A DNA stretch of 5,047 nucleotides from Lentisphaeria bacterium. GTDB lineage: Bacteria; Verrucomicrobiota; Lentisphaeria; Victivallales; UBA1829. Positions within the stretch are counted from its first letter, which is position 1; each line of letters begins with the position of its first letter. A program made the position numbers and the translations under genes. Below the pieces are notes generated by a model. It was not told the DNA's origin. It saw only the letters and a program-made list of their open reading frames with translations, and did not search any database. Below are positions 1 through 5,047 of the stretch, one piece after another. The stretch lies in assembly GCA_017504325.1 (NCBI GenBank), contig JAFVRL010000367.1, positions 1 through 5,047 of the forward strand, given 5' to 3'.

Positions 1-2140
1 CGGACATGAGCATGGGGATCCCCGGAGGATAGGGAATGACAGAATTTGCCGCTGTTCTTCCTGCAAGACGGTCGGAAGGAACAAATTCCACTTTTCCCTT
101 AACGATATGTTCATAGGAATATCTGGGGCAGTATTCCTGTTCCGGCAGAGTCCGGAAGGCTTCGTCCAGATGGGATTCCGGGTTTTCCTGCACAATGAAT
201 GCATACATTTCTTCTGCAAGGCTTTTCAGCGTGTGACGGGTGTATTTTCCGGGATAAGACGCACAAAGTTCCGGTAAGGCATCCTGTAAGGGGATATTTT
301 CATCATAGGCTTTTTTGAAATTCAACAGAGAATTCAGCAGTGTACGCCATTTTCCTCTGGTGATCCCCATGGAGAAAAGGAACATCAACTGGAAATCTGT
401 TGTACGGGTGGGGACGATCCCGTCACGGTAAAGCCACGCTGCCACAATAGAGGCGGGGATGCCGTGGGAGGCAAAACTTCCGTCGTTTTCCATGCCCGGT
501 GAAAGAATACTTACTTTGATGGGATCCAGCATTGCCCAGTCGTCATCAAGGTTGCGGAATCCGTGCCAGAGATCATTTGCGGTCAGTTTCCATACATTCT
601 GATCATTGATGAGCAGTTCCCTGGGAGCATCGGCAAAATCCACACTTCTGCCCGAGGACGGGTCAAAGACCTTTTCTGCGTTCCATACTTTAAAGAACCA
701 GGAACCCTGATTTTTATATTCCCTGTAAAATCTTGCCGTGGTCTGCCGGAAATCCACGGCTTCAGAGATCACATCCCGGATAAGGACATTGCCGGATCTT
801 TCCATCATGGCTGTGGAAATATCATTGGAGGCACTGATCGCATACAGCGGGGAGGTGGTGCTGTGCATCATATATGCCTGATTGAACCGGAAGGGATCCA
901 GTTTTTTTCTGCCTTCCCTTATGTGGATATAGGATGCCTGTGAAAGTGCGTTCAGCAGTTTATGGGTGGAATGGGTGGCAAAAACTGTGGGGCCCTTGTG
1001 ATCTGCCGGGGAACCGTGCATGGCAAAATGTCCTTTATACATGCCGTTGAAACGGGCGTAAGCGTACCATGCTTCATCAAAGTGAATGATATCGCTTATT
1101 TTTCCCAGGATGGATTCCGCTTTTACCGCATTGTAACAGAGACCGTCATAGGTACAGTTTGTCAGAACTGTGTAGGATACCGGAGCTGTTTTATCCGGAA
1201 TGATGGGACTTTTTACGATCTTCTGCCGGATGAGTTTTTCATCCATTTCCCGTATGGGGACCGGTCCGATGATCCCGTAACAGTTTCTTGCAGGAAGCAT
1301 ATAGATGGGTTTTGCGCCGCTTAAAATAAGTCCCTGTTCGATGGATTTATGACAGTTGCGGTCGCATAGTGCCACATCCCCTGTAGAGAGAACGGACTGC
1401 ATGATAGTACGGTTGGAACCCGATGAACCTACGACAGCTGAAAAACTGTAATGGGCACCAAAAACTTTTGCAGCATATTTTTCACTTTCCCCGAAAGCTC
1501 CTTCATGGTCAAGAAGAGATCCTATGCTGCTGCGTTCTATTCCTGTATCTGTACGGAAAAGATTTTCTCCGTAAAAATCATAGAATTTTTTACCTACCGG
1601 ATCTTTGGTAAAACCCACTCCGCCCTGATGACCGGGAGCCGCCCAGGAATATTCATGGTTTTCCTCATTGTATTTCCAGATGGCTTTCATCAACGGCGGC
1701 AGAAGGGTCTCTCTGTATTTACGGATGGCACTTTCCACTCTTCCGGCGATAAACGCAGGACTTTCTTCAAAAATGAAGATGGTTTCATCTGTATTTTCCA
1801 GTATGCAGGAAGAGAGTTTTGCCGGATCTTCCCCGCCCATTGCCAGAAGAAATACCGGAACGGTTTTTTCCAGTTTCCGGATCGTTTTCAGCAAATGCAG
1901 TAATCTTTCCTTTGCTTCATCATCTGTTTTTTCCGGTATCTGAATGAGAAAACAATCGGTATCCATGTCGGTTTCCGCAAGGATCAGGGCATCGTGCATA
2001 CAGTTTACTTTCTGTGTGCAGATAAATTTTTCTTTCAGTGCTTTGCGCAGTTTTTTAAGGATCCCGGCTACTGTTCCTGAATGGCAGGAATATTCATCTT
2101 CCAGTAAAAGGACTTTGCGAGTTTCCAGTTCTTTGTTCAT
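1..2140 (-). CDS. adiA: Biodegradative (acid-inducible type) arginine decarboxylase, PLP-dependent, C-terminus cut by window edge
   Basis: Converts arginine plus a proton to agmatine and CO2 in the cytoplasm; in E. coli this is the enzyme of the arginine-dependent acid resistance system. 713 uninterrupted codons are visible; the E. coli protein, as I recall it, is about 756 residues, so roughly 45 are missing beyond position 1. Layout fits the fold-type I Orn/Lys/Arg decarboxylase family: N-terminal wing domain (about 1-140), PLP core (about 145-590), C-terminal domain (from about 600). Visible motifs: WAAPGHQGG (166-174), phosphate-loop GSSGSNRT (238-245), DRNCHKSIEQG with ring-stacking His264, FDEAWY (354-359) with Asp355 for the pyridine nitrogen, THSTHKLLNALSQASYIH with the Schiff-base Lys394 (386 in E. 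coli), PTRTTDF (577-583), IPYPPGIPM (702-710). The S-T-H-K context and long near-identical runs match AdiA better than CadA/LdcC, and exclude SpeC/SpeF (S-V-H-K). The ATG at 2140-2138 has an excellent Shine-Dalgarno and places the wing domain correctly. Lies 77 bp downstream of its likely antiporter. Confidence 0.95.
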   Translation of the reverse strand, partial: MNKELETRKVLLLEDEYSCHSGTVAGILKKLRKALKEKFICTQKVNCMHDALILAETDMDTDCFLIQIPEKTDDEAKERLLHLLKTIRKLEKTVPVFLLAMGGEDPAKLSSCILENTDETIFIFEESPAFIAGRVESAIRKYRETLLPPLMKAIWKYNEENHEYSWAAPGHQGGVGFTKDPVGKKFYDFYGENLFRTDTGIERSSIGSLLDHEGAFGESEKYAAKVFGAHYSFSAVVGSSGSNRTIMQSVLSTGDVALCDRNCHKSIEQGLILSGAKPIYMLPARNCYGIIGPVPIREMDEKLIRQKIVKSPIIPDKTAPVSYTVLTNCTYDGLCYNAVKAESILGKISDIIHFDEAWYAYARFNGMYKGHFAMHGSPADHKGPTVFATHSTHKLLNALSQASYIHIREGRKKLDPFRFNQAYMMHSTTSPLYAISASNDISTAMMERSGNVLIRDVISEAVDFRQTTARFYREYKNQGSWFFKVWNAEKVFDPSSGRSVDFADAPRELLINDQNVWKLTANDLWHGFRNLDDDWAMLDPIKVSILSPGMENDGSFASHGIPASIVAAWLYRDGIVPTRTTDFQLMFLFSMGITRGKWRTLLNSLLNFKKAYDENIPLQDALPELCASYPGKYTRHTLKSLAEEMYAFIVQENPESHLDEAFRTLPEQEYCPRYSYEHIVKGKVEFVPSDRLAGRTAANSVIPYPPGIPMLMS

Positions 2141-2169
2141 TTTTCCCCCCTTTGAATTATGTGCTGCAT
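2137..2169 (-). other. Possible 10-codon leader reading frame overlapping the adiA start
   Basis: On the minus strand an ATG at 2169-2167 opens a frame encoding MQHIIQRGEK and ending in TGA at 2139-2137, so its stop overlaps the adiA start as ATGA. Translation of it would run through the adiA ribosome binding site and could couple adiA translation to events upstream. There is no proper Shine-Dalgarno directly before this ATG; an AGGAGG lies about 20 bases upstream but inside a hairpin arm. A frame this short can arise by chance, so I list it as a candidate, not as a gene. Confidence 0.2.
2145..2153 (-). promoter_or_regulatory. Strong ribosome binding site of adiA
   Basis: Reads AAAGGGGGG on the minus strand, followed by four A and then ATG. 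The long purine run and short A-rich spacer fix the adiA start at 2140. The arrangement almost copies that of the upstream antiporter gene. Confidence 0.85.
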
Positions 2170-2171
2170 TT

Positions 2172-2196
2172 CAGGAGACGGGATCGCCGCCTCCTG
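2172..2196 (-). other. Intercistronic hairpin between antiporter and adiA
   Basis: An inverted repeat with 10-nt arms, one A/C mismatch and a 5-nt loop; outer arms CAGGAG and CTCCTG pair perfectly. It starts about 21 bases after the antiporter stop codon. On the minus-strand transcript it is followed by AAATGCAGCACA, not by a U-run, so it does not look like a standard intrinsic terminator. It could stabilise the upstream mRNA end, be a processing site, or adjust the ratio of enzyme to antiporter. The minus-strand 5' arm contains an AGGAGG that has no start codon at usable distance. Confidence 0.5.
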
Positions 2197-2217
2197 TATG
2201 AACTTTTGTAACGATGA

Positions 2218-3729
2218 TTAAAGATGTACTTTTCCTGTGGCAAAGGCGATGATCGCAGCAATGGCACAGAAAAGGATAAGAAGCATGAAAGAAAATTCCA
2301 TGGAACTGAATATGGTTTCCTGTTTTTCCGGGATATTTTCTTCATTTCCCCTGCCGGTGGAAGAGATCGTTTTGCGTATATTTTCTTTTCTTGCGGCAAT
2401 GAAAAGCGGGATACCCAGCGCAAGAAATACAAATGCCATGAGAAGATATTGCAGCCCTGCGGCATAGATCATCCAGATGGCATAAAAAGTTCCGGCGGTT
2501 CCGCAGATACAGGCAAAAGGCAGTTTGACGCTTGCCTGTGCCGGATATTCCTTTTTAAGACAGAGTTTCCACAAATAAAGCGTACAGGCAAGGTACGGCG
2601 GAAGGATCATTACTCCGGTCACGGAAAGCATGGTGTTCCAGGCATTGTTTGCGAAGTAAACGAGGATCATGGCAAGCTGCATGAGGATACTTGTGGTGAT
2701 CAGAGAGGAGTTGGGGACTCCGTTACGGTTTTCCCCGGTGAAAAATTTGGGGAATGTTCCGTCGAGAGCTGCTGCATAAGGGATCTGGGCGATCATAATG
2801 GTGAAGGCGAGCCAGCTTGTAAGAAGGGCAATGATGACTCCCAGATTCATGATCGTTCCCCCCCAGTGACCGACAACACTCTGCAGAAGAGGTGCTGTGG
2901 AAGGATTGGCAAGTCCGGCAAGTTCATGCTGGGGCATCCTGCCGAAAGGAAGGATGGAAAGCAGGGCATAGATCATAAGGCAGGTGAGGAATCCCAGAAG
3001 GGTGGCTTTTCCCACACTTTTCTGGTCTTTTGCTTTATCGGAAATGACAACAGCTCCTTCAATACCGATAAATGCCCACAATGTGACAAGCATGGTCCCT
3101 TTCAACTGGGTCATGATGGAACCCAGATCTTTGATCCCTTTCGCCGGATTTACCTCATTGCCCAGAACATCCAGTGAAAATGTACTCCATTGAAAAACAA
3201 AAAGCATGATAAGGATAAATAAAATAATGGGAACAAGTTTGGCGATCGTTCCCAGAACATTGAGGAATGCCGCCTGATGTACTCCTTTGAGAACAATGTA
3301 ATTCATAAGCCAGATGACAGCAGATCCGCAGAGAATGGAAAGAAAATTATTTCCTCCTGTAAATTTACCGGGAAAGAAATAATCAAAAGCATCCATCAGA
3401 AGGACGGCATAGCCTACATTGCCGAAAATATTGCACAGCCAGTAGCTCCATGCCATTTGAAATCCTGCAAATCTTCCGAATCCCAGCCGGGCATAAGCAT
3501 AGATCCCTGTTGTGGCGTCCGGTTTGGCTTCTGCGAGGATGCGGAATGTATTGGCAAGGAAAAACATACCTATACCGGTCACGATCCAGGCAAGTATGAC
3601 TCCCAGAAGTGCAGATGACTGTGCCATGTTCTGTGGCAGACTGAAGATTCCTCCGCCTATCATGGCACTTACCACAAGTGCTGCAAGCGGGATGACACCA
3701 AGTTTTTTTTCTTTGTTGTTTCCGTCCAT
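2218..3729 (-). CDS. arcD: ArcD/AaxC-type basic amino acid antiporter, probable arginine/agmatine exchanger
   Basis: A 503-residue inner-membrane protein of the APC superfamily, basic amino acid/polyamine antiporter (APA) family. Family members exchange external arginine for ornithine (ArcD) or agmatine (AaxC); here the adjacent adiA suggests agmatine as the product exported, which is inference. Segment 1 carries the unwound substrate-binding motif GGGIFSLPQN (25-34). Segment 6 carries WAFIGIEGA (218-226), whose Trp218 and Glu224 correspond to AdiC Trp202 and Glu208 by my alignment from memory. KATLLGF (241-247) and a segment 8 ending AAALDGTFPKFF (319-330) follow. About 12 hydrophobic segments can be drawn, the last at about 477-497. 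Oddities: Phe309 stands where AdiC and ArcD have Trp, Gln315 where ArcD has Glu, and a hydrophilic stretch of about 20 residues (449-470) precedes the last segment, making the protein longer than Pseudomonas ArcD (about 480). The ATG is chosen for its strong ribosome binding site and the short hydrophilic N-terminus before segment 1. Ends 77 bp before adiA, likely one operon. Confidence 0.9.
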   Translation of the reverse strand: MDGNNKEKKLGVIPLAALVVSAMIGGGIFSLPQNMAQSSALLGVILAWIVTGIGMFFLANTFRILAEAKPDATTGIYAYARLGFGRFAGFQMAWSYWLCNIFGNVGYAVLLMDAFDYFFPGKFTGGNNFLSILCGSAVIWLMNYIVLKGVHQAAFLNVLGTIAKLVPIILFILIMLFVFQWSTFSLDVLGNEVNPAKGIKDLGSIMTQLKGTMLVTLWAFIGIEGAVVISDKAKDQKSVGKATLLGFLTCLMIYALLSILPFGRMPQHELAGLANPSTAPLLQSVVGHWGGTIMNLGVIIALLTSWLAFTIMIAQIPYAAALDGTFPKFFTGENRNGVPNSSLITTSILMQLAMILVYFANNAWNTMLSVTGVMILPPYLACTLYLWKLCLKKEYPAQASVKLPFACICGTAGTFYAIWMIYAAGLQYLLMAFVFLALGIPLFIAARKENIRKTISSTGRGNEENIPEKQETIFSSMEFSFMLLILFCAIAAIIAFATGKVHL

Positions 3730-3734
3730 TTTTT

Positions 3735-3743
3735 CCCCCTTTT
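3735..3743 (-). promoter_or_regulatory. Strong ribosome binding site of the antiporter gene
   Basis: Reads AAAAGGGGG on the minus strand, then five A and ATG at 3729. It settles the start of the antiporter and is nearly identical in sequence and spacing to the adiA site. Confidence 0.85.
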
Positions 3744-3769
3744 CTGTTTGGATTGAACAAGCGATTCCG

Positions 3770-3879
3770 GAAAATAAATACCGGATATGAAAATAAATTT
3801 ATAACCGGAAATGCAAAATTCAATGGGGGAAATAAACTTTATTTTTTAAAAAATTTTTGTGTTTTGCTTGAAAATAAAT
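3770..3879. repeat. Three exact copies of a 10-mer in the leader, two of them flanked by CCGG
   Basis: GAAAATAAAT (plus strand) occurs at 3770-3779, 3789-3798 and 3870-3879, all in the same orientation. The first two copies lie among CCGG tetramers at 3767, 3781 and 3805, so that a CCGG plus A/T-rich unit recurs imperfectly through 3767-3810. This could be a set of regulator binding sites just upstream of the antiporter gene. Low sequence complexity makes chance repeats more likely here than elsewhere. Confidence 0.45.
3841..3854. repeat. Perfect 14-bp A/T palindrome
   Basis: Reads ATTTTTTAAAAAAT, identical on both strands: a six-T tract joined to a six-A tract. Such tracts are rigid and tend to alter DNA curvature or melting; it sits in the middle of the putative control region, about 110 bp upstream of the antiporter start. 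It lacks G or C and a U-run context typical of terminators. Confidence 0.55.
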
Positions 3880-3989
3880 AAATGTGTAATATATTAAAAT
3901 AAAACTTGTTATGTAATATTAGTATAAAATATTTTTGTTTGTTTCGGGCAGGGAAAAGAAGAAACGCTCTTTGAAAAAATAATTTTCCT

Positions 3990-5047
3990 TCAATCCTTCT
4001 GCAGGATCCGGAACCGTACTCTGCCTTGCGTTTTTTCTTCAAAAGAGCGCATTTCTTCCGGAGATAAGGTCACTTCTTCCGCTTTTGCCGCAAAGAGTCC
4101 TGCATAGAAGGAATCTGTTTCCACTCTTTGCAGGTAATTCAGATATTTAAATTCCTGCAATTCCTGAATTTTACTTATAAAGCGGGTAAAGGGTTCTTCC
4201 GTAAGAAGAACAAAAAGGAAGATGATCTCATTTTTTCTGTAGGGTTTTGTAACCTGCTGCAAGGGAACATGGGGGAGAAATTTCTTCCCCGTGTATATTT
4301 TTTGTACAGGAGAAGGCAGTTCCGGAAATAACATGGCGCAAGTCGTTTCCTTATCTCTTGCTGTAAAGGGGAGGGTTTTTAATGGAAATGTAAAAAGAAG
4401 GGAGGAAGCAGAGGAAAGTTTTTTCAAAAATTTTCCGGAAGCATCTCTTTCATGCAGCGAACGCAATGCCAAAGAATCTGTGGGGCGGAATACGGGCATG
4501 GTATCGGCAAACAACGGATTGTTTTCCAATTCATAATAAAGCATATTCATATCATAGGGCGTAAGTCTTTCCAATGTGGAATTGCCTGAAAAATATACAG
4601 GGAAGAAAAATACAAGAACAAGAAGAAAGGAAAGGGTCTTTATATCCCGCAGGATCATGTTTTCCTCTACACCTTTTTTCTTTGCATTACCGGTATATTT
4701 TTCTTTGAGAAAGAGAAGACAATTTTCCATTCCCAGTGCCGCCGCCGGAAGAAGAAATGCTGTCAGCGGCAGATAGACTCTGGCAGGACCCGTTCCGGTA
4801 AGAAGGGTAAAAAGTAAGACAATAAAAGCGGAAAACAGCAGGAAAAGTATTCTTTTCCTGTTGGTTTTTACAAGGAAAATACTTATTACTGCAAGCAGAA
4901 GAGGATATAAAAGATCATTCTCATACAATACCTCATATAAGAAATTTCCGATTTGCGGCAAGGAAGTATATTTTGTACCGAAATCCTGGCTTCCTTTTGC
5001 AAATTTTGCCGCATTGGGGAGAAAATAGCAGAGTATGGAAAGAGCAG
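3990..5047 (-). CDS. Polytopic membrane protein with soluble C-terminal region, N-terminus outside window; function unknown
   Basis: The reading frame is open to the right edge: 351 codons are visible, ending in TGA at 3992-3990. A TTG at 4961 could be taken as a start, but no Shine-Dalgarno precedes it and the frame continues upstream through hydrophobic sequence, so the gene almost certainly begins outside the window. In the visible fragment there is a partial hydrophobic stretch (1-13), then membrane segments at about 45-60, 65-85, 88-104 (after the motif TGTGPARVYLPLTAF) and 135-152, followed by some 200 mostly hydrophilic residues with only short hydrophobic patches. The arrangement of several helices, an Arg-Tyr-Leu-Pro segment and a terminal soluble part recalls the C-terminal half of GT-C type, lipid-linked-sugar glycosyltransferases such as family 39, but no catalytic motif can be seen because those lie near the N-terminus. 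I do not recognise the gene. Nothing links it to arginine metabolism, and 260 bp separate it from the antiporter. Confidence 0.75.
   Translation of the reverse strand, partial: ALSILCYFLPNAAKFAKGSQDFGTKYTSLPQIGNFLYEVLYENDLLYPLLLAVISIFLVKTNRKRILFLLFSAFIVLLFTLLTGTGPARVYLPLTAFLLPAAALGMENCLLFLKEKYTGNAKKKGVEENMILRDIKTLSFLLVLVFFFPVYFSGNSTLERLTPYDMNMLYYELENNPLFADTMPVFRPTDSLALRSLHERDASGKFLKKLSSASSLLFTFPLKTLPFTARDKETTCAMLFPELPSPVQKIYTGKKFLPHVPLQQVTKPYRKNEIIFLFVLLTEEPFTRFISKIQELQEFKYLNYLQRVETDSFYAGLFAAKAEEVTLSPEEMRSFEEKTQGRVRFRILQKD

Larger units (their letters stand above)
3730..3989 (-). promoter_or_regulatory. AT-rich intergenic region, probable promoter and leader of the antiporter-adiA operon
   Basis: 260 bp without a credible gene lie between the stop of the membrane protein gene and the antiporter start. 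Positions 3841-3930 contain only 11 G or C in 90 bases. Read on the minus strand there are -10-like hexamers TATACT (3926-3921) and TATAAA (3803-3798), but neither has a convincing -35 box at 16-18 bp: the TTGAAT at 3823-3818 is only 14 bp from TATAAA. The start site therefore cannot be placed. The size, composition and repeated motifs suggest a regulated promoter with curved or easily melted DNA, which is inference from position. Confidence 0.4.

Noticed and set aside
563..2201. Several plus-strand frames of 60-150 codons
   Set aside because: All lie opposite the adiA coding sequence, whose reading frame is continuous and matches AdiA throughout; they arise from its codon composition.
2224..3177. 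A 317-codon open frame on the plus strand opposite the antiporter gene
   Set aside because: It is antisense to a gene with clear family motifs; its translation is rich in Lys, Gly, Cys and His with no recognisable domain, and it has no ribosome binding site.
3811..3826. ARG-box-like sequence (TGAAT half-site on the minus strand) upstream of the antiporter
   Set aside because: Only one half matches the E. coli ArgR consensus; the second half does not fit at the required spacing.
3952..4000. Possible terminator after the membrane protein gene (weak 9-bp stem at the stop codon, or GGAAAA/TTTTCC arms at 3983-3988 and 3952-3957)
   Set aside because: Stems are almost only A-U and G-U pairs or have a 25-nt loop, and no U-run follows in the right place. 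I cannot claim an intrinsic terminator here.
3839..4042. 67-codon minus-strand frame spanning the end of the membrane protein gene and the AT-rich spacer
   Set aside because: It overlaps the true gene in another frame, then runs into low-complexity Lys/Phe/Ile codons produced by the AT-rich DNA; no sign of coding.
4959..4961. TTG as start codon of the membrane protein gene
   Set aside because: No Shine-Dalgarno at proper distance, and the same frame stays open for 28 more codons to the window edge, including hydrophobic sequence.

Overview
The window holds three genes, all on the minus strand and transcribed right to left: the 3' part of a large membrane protein (positions 5047 to 3990, N-terminus outside), an intact ArcD-type basic amino acid antiporter (3729 to 2218), and an AdiA-type arginine decarboxylase (2140 to the left edge, last ~45 residues outside). 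There are no RNA genes, insertion sequences, CRISPR arrays or plus-strand genes that I can support.

Organism: a bacterium of moderate GC content (genes mid-40s % by eye, strongly AT-rich spacers). The very strong purine Shine-Dalgarno sequences with an A-rich spacer before both complete starts resemble those of Firmicutes; a gut or oral anaerobe, perhaps one of the Negativicutes, is a guess from composition only. No marker gene in the window fixes the taxonomy.

Functional logic: decarboxylase plus antiporter form a likely arginine-in/agmatine-out cycle. Cytoplasmic arginine decarboxylation consumes a proton and the antiporter exchanges the more positively charged agmatine for external arginine, giving acid resistance and, through electrogenic exchange, some proton motive force. 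The enzyme is clearly related to E. coli AdiA, but the antiporter is not AdiC-like: its motifs match ArcD (arginine/ornithine antiporter) and the related Chlamydia AaxC. The two genes are 77 bp apart, share almost the same ribosome binding site and probably form an operon (antiporter first). The 77-bp gap contains a good hairpin and a 10-codon reading frame whose stop overlaps the adiA start.

The 260-bp gap upstream of the antiporter (3730-3989) is the likely control region. Its core is extremely AT-rich (11 G/C in 90 bases, 3841-3930), with a perfect 14-bp A/T palindrome and three exact copies of a 10-mer. The membrane protein upstream has no visible functional link to arginine metabolism. 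I see nothing that clearly marks a new biological system; the most interesting points are the mixed AdiA/ArcD pairing, two substitutions in the antiporter's transmembrane segment 8, and the structured spacers.
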